From NCBI RefSeq assembly GCF_003573695.1, contig NW_020621603.1, positions 17,905,116-17,969,115 on the forward strand: DNA of 64,000 nucleotides, in the 5' to 3' direction. A program made the translations under genes and the position numbers. This DNA is from Papaver somniferum (Eukaryota > Streptophyta > Magnoliopsida > Ranunculales > Papaveraceae). Below are positions 46,236 through 57,369 of the stretch, piece by piece. The notes beneath the pieces are model-generated. The model was not told where the DNA came from, made no database searches, and worked only from the letters and a program-made list of their open reading frames with translations. The stretch's first letter is position 1; each line of letters begins with the position of its first letter.

Positions 46236-46547
46236 CTCCCTCCGTTCTTTTTTAATAGGCCAGTTTCTATAAATAAAAGTTTCAAAAAAATAGGTCAGTT
46301 TCCTAATTAGGAAAGTCAAATGTTATTTTAATTTTTTGGGACCATTTTTCTCTTAATTTCTTTTGATGACAAGTGTCATGTGGACCACTTCATTTTATTT
46401 CTTTTGCTAACAAGTGTGATGGGGACCATTTCACTTCACTTCTTTTATTGACAAGTGTCATGAGGACCACTTTCAATGATTAGTTCTCTTAATTTCCTTA
46501 AATTTCGCTAAAAACAAAACTGGTCTATTAAAAAAGAACGGAGGGAG
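46236..46547. mobile_element. Stowaway-like (Tc1/mariner) MITE, 312 bp
   Basis: The terminal inverted repeats start CTCCCTCCGTTCTTTTTTAA and match over 27 bp with one mismatch. They are flanked by TA on both sides (46234-46235 and 46548-46549), the target duplication of mariner-type elements. It contains no transposase. Inside, a unit of about 50 bp (ACAAGTGTCATG...GGACCA) is repeated three times. Confidence 0.93.
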
Positions 46548-47648
46548 TAGTAAATACCGGTTTCTTCGCTGAAAACAACTCTCGACTTTTTTCTTCTTCT
46601 TTCGGCTAGGGTTCTTTTTCCCGAAATTCATTGTATAGGGAATATCAGTAACGATTTTTTTTCTTTTGTGTTGATTTTAGTTTTTTATTGCGGTTTGATA
46701 TTACGATTTGCATTGAAGACAAGAGTAACTGAAATTGAAGTTCGGGTTTGAAGGAATCAAGCCGAACGAAACATAGGTTAGGGTTTCTCTGCTTTGTTTC
46801 GATTTTTGAAACTCTAATCTCTTGATTTATGATCATACGGGCATGGTTAGGGATTTATTTTCTCAGGTACAGTTTTTGCAAAATTGAAGTTAGGGTTTGA
46901 AGGAAAGGGTTTACTGTGTTTGAATTTGGTAGCGAGTTAGGTTGATGTTTACATGTTTTTACTAATCTGTGGAGCTATCACTGCAGTGCTTTGCAGCATT
47001 GGTAAAGTTTTGGCTGATACTTGATAAATGGGCACCTTCAATTAGCACTTGAAAATTTCCCAAGGATTTTATATAGTAATCGTTTTGCTTGGAAACACTG
47101 GTAAAATCCTATTGATAATCTTACATTTGTTCTTTGTTCTTTGTTGCGAAATATAACTTCTTTGCCAATTAAGCTCATTCAACTTTTTCAAAATAGGATA
47201 AAGCTGATGAATGTATTAAGAAAATTTTGAATTGAATTCAGAGTTTTCCTTATCTCATATCCTTGGATGCATAATGTCCATCTTTCAGATATCTGCGAAG
47301 GTGAGAAGGGACACTAATTGTTTCGAAGACTCAAGAAAAACTATTATTCAGGCATCTATATTTTCTTCTTTAATTATGTTCATTAATTATGCTTATTTTA
47401 GGTACCTAATGGTCTTGAGTTGCATCAGGGCATTGGAACAATGGTGCTTTACAAGAAGGAAACAACAATCAATGCCTAACAGAATCTCCTTTCATGCCGA
47501 ATGTAGAAGATTTTGAAGATGTCCAGTTTGATCTGGAATTAGTTCACTTTATTTAGCTACTTCTGATGATATCCTTTATTCAGGTAAATTCACAGACAAA
47601 TCCTACTATAGAACTAAATCTGGTGATATCCCTTCTTCTTCGGCATTA
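46548..47648. other. Unassigned stretch left of the Helitron
   Basis: It begins with pyrimidine-rich sequence and GGCTAGGGTTC near 46604, which looks like plant 5' leader DNA, but no conserved frame follows. The open frame at 47232-47516 has no motif. Confidence 0.4.
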
Positions 47649-48864
47649 TCTATACTAGCTTTCTGGCTCCTAGCTTATATATGATATATTGCTCTCGGAA
47701 TAATTGGATGTTGTAGCAGCTTTTGAGGTTGTTAAAGCTTGAATATCTGAAAATTTTGAAATGTAATAATTTGCGCTCTCAATGGAAGCTACGCAACAAC
47801 TTACTAAGCAAGGAAAAGAAACATGTCAATGTTTGGTTATTGGTTGCGTGCCAGAAATGTTTTTAGAGATTTTTTGCAACTCTAATTAGATATACTCCCT
47901 AATGGTAAAGAGTACTTCCTGTATAAGAGTAAAAGTACTTAACAATCACAGCGAAAGCGTAGTATCTCTTATTACTTTGTATAATTAAGATTTGCTCATA
48001 TTCTCTCAGCATAATTCTCACGATAGTTTCTAACGCTCTTTGGAGTTATATGTCCTCAAAACGTGAGTATTATTCTGTTCCAGTTTGGTTAATATAGCCT
48101 TCTGACAAGTTGTGGGTGGTGCTCATTGTGAAATTACTAGAATATTGTAGCTTAAATTGCTGATTTATCGGTTTGATGCATGTCAACTATCATACTTCTT
48201 ATTCTGTTCTTCATTCAACGCACCAAATTGGGTTTACAAAAAAGAAATATTCAAACTCAACCCAAATATTGAATTTCCCTTAAGTTTGGTTGTTCAATAC
48301 CTTTCCTTGCATATGTACATACTTAAAGAGATTGGGAAAATAAAGTACCTGCTATGCTTTACTGAATTATTAATCACTCATGCATATGTTCAATTACAGG
48401 TACTGCAAACTTATTATGCCATCATATTTTATTATACCGCAGGAAGATCAGGTTATTTTTAATTCATGAAGTTTTTGATATTATTTTTTCTGCAATTTAC
48501 TATATCCAGAATCAAGATTAGACTAAATATCCCTTGGAGCCAAAATAAAAGATGTTTGAATTCCAACTTTATGAGAACTGTAAAGTGCCCAAATGTGATG
48601 CATTATCTGCACCGGCACCCACGGGAATTGAGTTTGTTTCACATTAAGTTCTTGAACTCGCATGGGTCTACTTCTTGAATTGAGTTTGTTTCACATTTGC
48701 GGTAGACAATATGTATTTTTGCCTTGCCCCATCCGGAAACTAGGTTGCTCGCGACTATTTGTCTCTCCTCCAACAGTTAGATTCTGGTTTATGTGTCCTT
48801 AGAGATGATTATTTGTACAACTGTGTTCCTATGGTGTAACCTTACCTTTCTTTTCTTTATGCAG
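47649..48864. other. Helitron interior, left part, no recognised gene
   Basis: AT-rich sequence. The open frames at 48157-48462 and 48466-48678 carry no motif I know. It may hold intron remnants of the captured gene, but no upstream exon could be identified. Confidence 0.4.
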
Positions 48865-49575
48865 GAGATGTTTTTTATGCGAATTGAGACGAAGTAGTGG
48901 TTGGTGCTATAGCAGTTGTGTCAACTATTGGAGGTTTTGGAAGTTATGAGCAAATGAAAAATATAAATGGTGAGGCGAACGTTTTGGCAGTAGATGCTGC
49001 AAAGGAGTATGGTAGGGAAATGAAATGTTATGACTTATGATGAATTTCAGAACTACGACTTTGTGCCACTTTCCTTGGCAGTGCTTTTCTCTATGCCGAA
49101 CATTAATCTGACAGCATGTGTTTCTATTGTAGGAATTCCCAAGTTTGTGCTGATCTCTGTACATGACTACAATCTCCCGCCTTTCTACGGTCTTCTGGAT
49201 ACTTCACTGGAAAGAGAAGCAAAATCAGAGGTTCTGTCGAAATTCCCAAACAACCGTAATCAATAATATAAACACGCCGTTATGTGAGTTTGTACATAAG
49301 GGAATTCCTTCCATTACAAACTTATTTTTAGTATGTACATTTTGGCGACACCAAAATTTTCATTTTCTTGAAACTTCACTTACTATTATTATTACTGTTC
49401 ACATTTCTTCTTGCGAACCATTTTTTTTTTACAAATGTACAATTCTGCTCATACCTGTAGCTCTTCATGCAAATCTTTTGGCTTAACAAAGTTTCTCAGG
49501 TATTGTACTAAGACCGGGTTTCATTTATGGGAAGCGGAAGGTAGATGGTTTTGTGAAGTACTTCCATGCACCGAC
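48865..49575 (+). pseudogene. Captured exons of an At1g32220-like NAD(P)-binding Rossmann protein
   Basis: Three exons with consensus splice sites can be read: 48865-49011 (VVVGAIAVVSTIGGFGSYEQ, INGEANVLAV), 49133-49255 (IPKFVLISVHDYNLPPF, SEVLSKFPNN) and 49500 to about 49570 (IVLRPGFIYGKRKVDGF). These are central motifs of the atypical short-chain dehydrogenase family of the chloroplast protein At1g32220. The nucleotide-binding N-terminus and the C-terminus are absent. Lesions: a TGA where a Trp codon is usual in exon 1, and two compensating frameshifts in exon 2 that scramble the SSGYFTGKR motif. It lies inside the Helitron, so it is best read as a transduplicated fragment and not as a host gene. 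Confidence 0.75.
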
Positions 49576-50284
49576 CGTTATTTAAGTTGTAACTTTAATG
49601 TTCTGGGTGGTACATAAGCCATTTTGCAGCTTATGTATCCTTACATATTCTGCAGCATCCTCACGGGGATATTTAGTTTACATGTGGATCATTATTACAT
49701 AAGGTGTTTCGACACAATTTCTTTCGAAACTCCGACTCTATCTCTTGCCGAAATACTAAATTCAGATTTGGTAATACTCTAAGATGGATGGAGGAATAAC
49801 AAAAAGATAAGGGAAAGGAAACTATCGATTTTCATTGTGGGATCTTATCTGTTATGTTTACAAATGAGCTTTTTTTGCTCTATTTTATTGTTTCCAGAAG
49901 CTTACTATTTTATTGCTAAAAGGCTTTGGATATTCAATTTACTAACAAAGAGTTAATAAGAAAGGAAGAATACTCGCAATGTTCTCATCGGTTACAAGAC
50001 AAACAGTGCATCTATAGAACATTTTGTACTTGAAGCATACAGCCGATCCCCAAGAAAAACATTTTGAGCTCATGGTGAAGCAAGCTCTGATATGCAAGGG
50101 ACCGAGAACAGTCATTGGGGCGTTGAAATTCTCATCGAACTTGGTGCGTAGCATGGGATACATGAGCCTAAAATTTTTGTTAATGAATAAGAAGGTTTAA
50201 CGTATCTCTTCTAAATTTTCATCCAACCTTATGCAGAACACGGGTTACATGCCATTTTTGTTAAAAAAAAGAAGGTTTAGTGCA

Positions 50285-50605
50285 CCGAAAAGGGGCGGGA
50301 AGACGCCCTGCCAAGGGACCAAATTAAAAGTACAAGGTGCCAGGACGAGGCAAAGTCGAGCCGAACCACACCAAATCAAACATAAAACGGAGCCACACCA
50401 AATTAAAAATGCATCGCAATGGGGAGGCGAAGCCGCATGATACCAAATAAAAAATCCTAAGAGACGGGGTGAGGCAAAGCCAAATCACACCAAATCAAAA
50501 ATGTACGACGGGACGAGGCAAAATCGAACCACAACAAATCAAAAATGCACCGCGGCGGAGTGGGAAGAAGCGTAGCACACCAAATCAAGAATATAATTAA
50601 AAGAT
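50285..50605. repeat. Irregular 50-60 bp repeats at the Helitron 3' end
   Basis: ACACCAAATCAAAAATGCA-type words recur six or seven times between 50368 and 50590, separated by G-rich linkers (GACGAGGCAAAGTCGA and variants). Such subterminal repeats beside a 3' hairpin are common in plant Helitrons. Confidence 0.65.
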
Positions 50606-50611
50606 AAAGAT

Positions 50612-50631
50612 GCTCGGTGCGTAGCACGAGC
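50612..50631 (+). terminator. Helitron 3' hairpin
   Basis: Arms GCTCGGTGC and GCACGAGC around GTA form a strong stem-loop. ATAAAT and CTAG follow. In Helitrons this hairpin marks the end of rolling-circle replication. Confidence 0.75.
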
Positions 50632-50641
50632 ATAAATCTAG

Positions 50642-50959
50642 TAGTCTATTTAAGAACAATTAATTGGGGGATAAAAAAAGGAATTGGGGGATATTGATTA
50701 CTTCCCCAAACCCATGGTGTGTGCTAAGGGGTGATTTTTGTGTATGAAAATACTAAAATACCCTTTGATTAATTAAAAAACATTATGAAAAGACTACTGT
50801 ACTCTTTCCCCTAAAACTTAAAATCTAAAAACTAAACACATATCCCCATTCTTCTCAGTACCGGCACTGACCTAGGTTTAGGTTTTTGAAAAAAAAATTC
50901 ATCTTTTTTCATCGTTGTTCATCCGTTCATCGTCGATTAACCTACCCGAATCATAAACA
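50642..50959. other. 5' flank of the PMD gene, putative left end of the Mutator-like element
   Basis: It includes two AATTGGGGGATA words (50659 and 50682), a segment AAATACTAAAATACCC (50748-50764) that loosely resembles the inverted right flank (63250-63290), and the first ACCGGCAC motif at 50862. No TATA box stands out. True terminal inverted repeats could not be fixed by eye. Confidence 0.35.
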
Positions 50960-51117
50960 ATGCCTCCACGAAAGAAAACGAATGCCCAATCGAACTCAAA
51001 ATCGATTGCTCAACAAAAACAGGAACAAATAATTGCTAAGATTGCTCAAGAGCAAGAAGAAGAACAAGCAGCGGATTCTGACAATCAACCTCTCGCAACC
51101 ATGGCTTCTGTGAGAAG

Positions 51118-51950
51118 GTAAGTGATTTTTAACTACTTTATGAGTGTTTTAATCGATTTATAGCAATGTGTTTAGGTTAGGATCGCAAACCCTAACTGAA
51201 ACAGTTGAGTTTCAGTGATTACGGACAGTGAAATATGTATGAATACGGTGCCGGTTTTACCTTCCGGCATTCAATCTAGGATGAATGCAATGCCGTTTTC
51301 ACTCTTCAGATTCACCACAAACTGAATTTTCGATACCGACATAGAATTTGGGTCGAATTCCCTGCCGGTTCTTGGTACCGACAGTCATTTATAACTATTC
51401 GTGTATGCCGGTAGTGGTCTAAAAACATACATGAGAGTTTATGAATTTGTCACCAGTACCGGCATAAACATTTGGTTGCATTGTATGCCGATTTATAGTA
51501 CCGGAATTCTTTTATAAAAATTCGAGCATGCCGGTAGTGGACTTAAACCATACAGGAGAGTTTATGAATTTATCACCAGTACCGGCATACATTTTTAGGT
51601 TGATTTGAATGCCGGCACCAGGTTAGGCATGGAATTGATTTATTTCGAGCATGCCGGTAGTGGACTTAAAACATACAGGAAAACTTAAGAATTTGTCACC
51701 TAAACCAGCATAGATTTTTAGGTTGATTCGAATGCCGGCACCAGGTTACGGTATGGAATTGATTTATTTAGAGCATGCCGGTAGTGGACTTAAAACATAC
51801 TGGAGAATTAAATATGATTACCGGCATTGTCGACAGTCATTGTTTAATGCCGGAACAGACAACCGGCGTGCTTTGTTTCAGTAAGTCAAGCCGGTAGAAA
51901 AACTGAAAGTGAGTTGTCTCACATTCATTTCATGTGATTTTATGATATAG
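51118..51950 (+). other. Intron 1 of the PMD gene, filled with TGCCGG motifs
   Basis: Donor GTAAGT at 51118 and acceptor ATATAG at 51945-51950. About 20 ATGCCGG/CCGGCAT motifs on both strands lie between 51244 and 51890, including a tandem repeat of 123 bp. Confidence 0.8.
51405..51810. repeat. 123-bp tandem repeat in PMD intron 1
   Basis: ATGCCGGTAGTGG starts at 51405, 51528, 51651 and 51775, spaced 123, 123 and 124 bp. Each unit also holds an inverted ACCGGCAT and (in two units) AATGCCGGCACCAGG. Confidence 0.88.
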
Positions 51951-54558
51951 GTCAAAAGCCAAGGAGGCTAACAAAAGAAAAACTAAAGATGCTGTCACTA
52001 AGAGAAGAAGGAAGGACGGTCTTGATACTCCTCAATCTCTCCCTCCTCGAGGGAAAGATGAAGGTCGTAAAAAGCGTTTGGGGGCTGAGACAAGAGCGAT
52101 AATTTGGGAGAGTGGTGGTGACCGTGGTCGAGCTGCAATCCGTGACCACGATGATCAAGATGAGCAAGATAAAGAGGAAAGTGAGGATGAAGATAATGTG
52201 GTTCCTCCAATTCAATTAGCAAGCCAAAGCGAAGTTGGTGGGCCAAGTCAACAACCAACACAAGGTAATAACAAGAAGGGCAATGGCAAAGTGAAAGTTA
52301 AAGGTTCCCACCTTCCTCATATTAATGACATGATACCTTACCTTGAACGTGGTAGAATTTGGGGTGAAGCTCTGGAACCAAAACGTGTTGTAGAACCAAA
52401 ACGTAGGTCTTCTCGACGTAGCCGTCCTGATCCGGCTACTGCTAAGGTGACTATTCGGGATCAACCTATAAGCGACTCAACCAACAGTGATGATGATGAT
52501 GAGTGGGAACAATTACCTGTACCGGAACGAGCAGGTGGCTCATCCTCACAAGCAGGTGGCTTTGCACATACTGGTGTCGGAGTTGAAGCCCCTGAGGATA
52601 ATGAAAAGGCACCCACAGCCCACCTTCCTGGTAAATATGACATGATTCCAAACCGCGATGACGACAAACATTGGGGTGGACCGATAAACCCGCAACTCTT
52701 ATTTTCTTACAAAGACTCTTGGGCTCGTTGGATCTATCAATCTTATGTAAGACGTTTGCATCTTCTTATTGTATTATTTATCTGTGATCAAGTGAATTGA
52801 ATTAAGTTTGGTGTGTTTTTATAGGACCACAAAAAAGCCTTCCGTGTTAGCCTCCATCAACAGACGGACTTATGGCCTTTGAAGCATGAGTGTGCCTCTG
52901 TTAAAGCAATAGTCAAAACATCTGCGTTGTATCCCGCGATTAAAAATTATGTGGCCACTGATACCGTCACGGCGAACTGATTTTTGGAGCGGCTTTTAGG
53001 TGAAACTGATACCATGAATTTTCATTTTGGCGAGATGACCATTATCCCTGAAGATGTCCAAAGGATAATAGGTCTAGAGGTTCTTGGGAAAGCCGTTAAG
53101 GTAGGAGATGACTCTAAGGACCTTGGATGGGACAAGATCTATGAGCTGACTTCTAAGTTGTTTGGATAGGACAAGGAAACCACTTTGACAAATATGTACA
53201 AGACAAAGCGTTCCCAAACAAAGACCATCACATTCGTCAAACTCGTTGAATTGTCTGGGAACACGAAGAACAAGGAATTGAATCCCGAACAAGTTCAGCA
53301 AACTGTCGCTGCTTATATGTTGTTCATCTTGGGCTCCGCTATATTCCCTGACGCTAATGATAACAGGGTGCATATGAACAACCTACAATACTTGGATCCG
53401 TTGGAAAAGGTTCATGAGTATTCATGGGTAACTGCTTTCTTGGCACATTTTTTGGCAGAAATGCGCCGAGCTTCTAAGGCTTACGTCCGTCAATTTAATG
53501 GGAATTTCACTGTAATTCAGGTATAGTGAACTACTTATTTTTTGATTGTTGTCATTAAATTTGTTAGTTTCCAATTATTTATTTTCTTATACATTTCATT
53601 GGAACGACCTTTCATTGGTGTAGGTGTGGGCTTATGAACACTTCACAAAATTGTTCATACGGTATAAAAGATTGGAGGTTGTCCCTGATTATCCACAGAA
53701 TAGGCCTCTAGGTCAGAAATACTTCTTCAAAAATACCCCAAGGCCCAATAACAAGAAACGGTTATTAGTAATGAGATTGACTTTGGATTCGATGGCTGTC
53801 CAAGATGTTGTGTTTGACCCATATAGGTATGCCAGAGGAGTTTATTTCGAAAGGTGTGAAAATGTTTCGTTTTACAACGGACCGTTTTTTCATCCAAAAG
53901 GATTTGTTATGCACAACCCCCGACGTGTAATGCGCCAACTTGGGTACAAGCAGAAAGATCTCACTGATACATCTTATCAGAAATTCTCTTATGACTTTTC
54001 TCAATGCCAATCAAATGAGAACAATACTCTCGTAGTTTACGACCCAAAATATATTCTTGCGCATTGGAGCGAGAGGGAAGAACAAGGACTTTTGTTGGAT
54101 AGGGATGATTGGGAATTGGCTGAAAACTGTTATGAGAGTGAACCAACCTTCCTAAGAGGCCATCAGAAGTACTCGCATCCTTATGTTGTACGCCCGGATG
54201 TGGTAGAAGTTCCACCACCACCAGCACGTCCCTCCACAACTCCGAAAACTGTACTCGCACTTCTATAGCTCGTTACGTTGTTGGTACGTACGTCTTGTTC
54301 ATTAGTAATCTTTTAATCTATATCTATGAAGTTATACAATTGTACATACTAAGTACATGTTTAATAATTCCTTAACAGCGTAAGCGGATTGGAAATTTGT
54401 CAAAGTTATTTAAGAAAAAGAACAAGGAAGGAGAGGTGCTGACCAAGAAATAAATGGATAACGTCGAGCAAAAGATCGAAAAAATTGAAGATTCGTCGGC
54501 AAAAGACTTGTGGGGCGAAAGGAAGAAAACAGCACACAAGAAGCCAAGAACCGAGTGA

Positions 54559-55209
54559 TCGTCTGTTTCTTCTGTAGTATTAGTTTGGTTTCAACAATCT
54601 AGTGTTCGTTTATGTTTGTTTGCGAGTCTTGAACAATGTGTTTGTTTGTGTGTTTGCTTAACTCTTTGCTTGACTTGGTTTATGTTTGATTTTTTTTCGG
54701 TTTGGAACAACATAACTTTGGAGTTTGTTCTGGTATAGAATCTAGTATTGTTATTATATTTATTATGTTGATAAACTTTTGTCAAATTACCTCTTTTACA
54801 GAGTTTGAATGTGGCAAGACCACATAAATTTCTAAGTTATATGCAGTACCGGTATGCTCGAAAAGAGTAAAATCAATGCCGGTTTCCTAAATGAAAGAGT
54901 TCCGGCATTTAAACGTGTTTGTATATCATGCCGGTGGTCTGCAATCTCCTTGGAAAAATATGTTTTTGACAGAAAACCGGCACCATTATGATGTTAACTT
55001 CTATGCCGGCGAATTTACTGATTTCTCTGGATGTTTTTTCTGTATTTCCGGCATGGTTCCAAAACAACAATCTACGCCGACACAAAAGTTCCGGCGTAAT
55101 AATTAACACAACTATGCCGGCATAGGCATCAGAATATGATTTAATGTTTACAATTCAAACTTCCCAGAAAAACAAAAGGTTGCATATTAGTGAACCACAT
55201 ATACCGAAA
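54559..55209. other. Spacer between the convergent PMD and transposase genes
   Basis: 54560-54835 is the PMD 3' side, T-rich with a repeated TTGTTTG word. 54840-55125 holds at least eight CCGGCAT/ATGCCGG motifs of the same kind as the two first introns. No frame is supported. The two open frames overlapping at 54891-55109 are antisense to each other. Confidence 0.7.
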
Positions 55210-55480
55210 TTACTCATCATCGCTTCCACACGTATTAACTTTAATCTCCTCCTCTTGAAGAGGTTTCTTTGATAAGGCCAAGGCATCCCAAAATTGGTGA
55301 TTATCCTCATACAATGCCATCCATCCCTTCCAGATATTGAGATCTAGATCCTTGTATTTTTACCATCCCACAAACAGGTGGCAAAGGATAATTGTCCTTG
55401 AGTTTTGGAATTACGAAATGATTACCGTTCACGAACGCCAAAATAACTCTTCTCTTCTTAAGGGATCCTTCACGTTTTTG

Positions 55481-55948
55481 CTACTTTGGGGTAAATGTTA
55501 CTTCTACGGTGGGGATAAAATAATGAACAACACATCTAAATGCATCCGCCACTAGATGCCCACAAAGCGACATTCTCATCCAATATTGAGAAGGAAGAAA
55601 GTTCATCTCTTGCTCGGGCCCTAATATTTGAGAATGCATAACATCAAACCCCTCGCCTACAGCAACCAATTGCTCATAAAAGCTCCTCTTGTTCACAAGT
55701 TGTTCGGCCATCCTCGTTCTAGCATATCGGCATAGTGTCATACCTCTACTAACCGCCGTGTCAAAGATTCCTAATTGTTCTGTCACAGCATGATAGACAC
55801 AATTTCCATCTCCATCGACATCATCCATATATACAATATACTCGCGAATAACCTCAGGAAGTTGGTCTATGTAAGACTATGTCTTGGTATGATAACTTCT
55901 AATTGTCCTACCTGTTCTGGGATCCTTATACATCTTCATATTACCCTT
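55481..55948 (-). pseudogene. OTU protease domain part of the transposase gene
   Basis: The frame runs from the AT-hook region through LPEVIREYIVYMDDVDGDGN to CVYHAVTEQLG, the OTU signature with the nucleophilic Cys. After TAG 55481 the same frame continues with VILAFVNGNHFVIPKL, which holds the catalytic His. Both catalytic residues are preserved although stops surround them. After a frameshift near 55378 the tail (IWKGWMALYEDNHQFWDAL) runs to 55210. The family is known from ubiquitin-editing enzymes. Its fusion to a MULE transposase is inferred from frame continuity. Confidence 0.8.
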
Positions 55949-55954
55949 TTATAA

Positions 55955-56368
55955 CTTGATTATATCCAAACCATCCTCTGCAATCTCTACACTTGCACTG
56001 TCTTCGATATGTGATGGTAGTCCGTACTTCCTTGGCCTACCCCTTCGCCTTGGAAATAAAACTACATCAACTTTGATATCACTTGGGTTTGTCACCAACT
56101 TTGCCTCGTCACCTTGTTGTTCTATGTCACTTGATGATACCTTTAGAGGCCTACCTCTTTTCCTTAGAACCTCCGCTAGATCGACTATGGGTATGGCTTC
56201 GGAATGCTCACGTTGTTGTTCTTCGTCACTTGATGTTGATACCTTTGGTGGCCTACCCCTTTTCCTTGGAACCTCCGCTAGATCGACTATGGGTATGGCT
56301 TCAGAATGCTCACCTTGTTGTTCTTTGTAACCTGATGTTGATACCTTTGGCGGCCTACCCCTCTTCAT
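55955..56368 (-). repeat. Tandem AT-hook repeats within the transposase C-terminus
   Basis: RKRGRPPKVST-type AT-hooks occur four times (MKRGRPPK, RKRGRPPK, RKRGRPLK, RRRGRPRK). The first three are separated by a repeated linker (EAIPIVDLAEV), giving a DNA unit of about 105 bp. Another hook (NKRGRPRKE) lies across the solo LTR at 59940-59960. AT-hooks bind the minor groove of AT-rich DNA, so this domain could help target or bind element ends. Confidence 0.85.
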
Positions 56369-57369
56369 TGGAACCTCCGATGAGTTAGCTTTTGGTGTGG
56401 ATACAGAATCCTTCGTTTGTTGTTGACTTGTGTAGATGGTGGATTTTCGACGAAGGATAAAATCGTAAACTCATAATTATACGAAGCTCTGATTCAGCAA
56501 TCAGACGAGAATATCGAGAGACGGGTCTCTCATCGAATTCTCAACGGAGAGTACTTTCTCTCAGAGTACATGTAGATATGTAGTCTCACGACTGGGCAAC
56601 GACATATCTCATGAATACTGAATACTTTCAGTGATTATTTCTATATAGTATCACGAGATGGACGGCTCCGAGACAGCTTGCTCTGCTAGTATAGAGCGAT
56701 AACGTCTTCAGGAACAAAAAATGATTTTACCCTGACTATATAAAGGATATGACTTACCGACAAGCTCGTATCGGGATAATTAATGCTCCTAGACAGCTTG
56801 CTCTGCTAGTATAGAGCCACAAAGTTAATTATTCCTAATTAAAATTGCTCCTATTCCATGGTCGAATCCACGACTGGTCCCATGTAATAGCAATAACAAT
56901 TGCTCTGATTCTATGATCGAATCCACGACTTGATCTCATAGAATAACAATAACTATATTATCTCATTACTCCGATTTCATGATCGAATCCATAACTGGTC
57001 TCATAAATGGTAATAGATAAATCTTAATTACTCCGATTCTATAGTTGAATCTACGATCCCATGGAATGGTAATGCTCACTTTATTATTCTGAATTCGTAG
57101 TCGAATCCTCAGTTGATCCTATGAATTAATAATAAAAATCTTATTACTCAGTTTTGTGAATTATTCTCCACTGAATTCCACAAATCAGTAATAAATAATC
57201 AACAACCGGGCGTCTGAGCTACCTCTAAGTATGCCCCGATTCAAATGGTGAAGGTGTATTCAACGACGATACGCTAACGGTCACCACACGAACGAGTATT
57301 TCAAAAAATACAACGAAACGATGAACCTATGCAAAATAGAGAAGAAAATAATAAATAATTAAAAATATT

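Larger units (their letters stand above)
47649..50641 (+). mobile_element. Probable Helitron (2993 bp) with a captured gene fragment
   Basis: The left end TCTATACTA fits the plant Helitron 5' consensus TCTMTAYTA and follows an A. The right end is CTAG followed by T, and six bases upstream is a GC-rich hairpin (50612-50631, arms GCTCGGTGC and GCACGAGC). Insertion between A and T without target duplication is what Helitrons do. The right 350 bp hold an irregular repeat of ACACCAAATCAAAAATG. No RepHel protein is present, so it is non-autonomous. The right end is strong; the left end is the best match but could be a chance occurrence. Confidence 0.6.
50960..54558 (+). pseudogene. Transposon-borne plant mobile domain (PMD) gene, five exons, four in-frame stops
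   Basis: Exons: 50960-51117, 51951-52746, 52825-53520, 53624-54283 and 54379-54558. Donors are GTAAGT, GTAAGA, GTATAG and GTACGT; every intron ends in AG. Phases fit and the exons sum to 830 codons. Exons 1-2 encode a basic, acidic-patch, low-complexity N-terminus. Exons 3-4 are the PMD: FHFGEMTIIPEDVQRIIGLE (the usual GEMTITLxDV signature) and WAYEHF at the start of exon 4. Exon 5 is a Lys-rich tail. Stops are TGA 52978, TAG 53167, TAG 54266 and TAA 54451, with no frameshift. PMD proteins (MAIN/MAIL1 in Arabidopsis) act in silencing and genome stability, and PMD domains also ride on transposons. The gene converges on the transposase gene at 55210-63111. Confidence 0.85.

Noticed and set aside
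46548..50160. A functional host gene of which the Rossmann-fold exons would be part
   Set aside because: Only three central exons are found, with a stop and two frameshifts. N- and C-terminal exons are missing and the fragment sits within Helitron ends.
52984..53526. Two separate small genes in the PMD region
   Set aside because: They are parts of one exon in the same frame, separated only by an in-frame TAG, and they continue the PMD homology.
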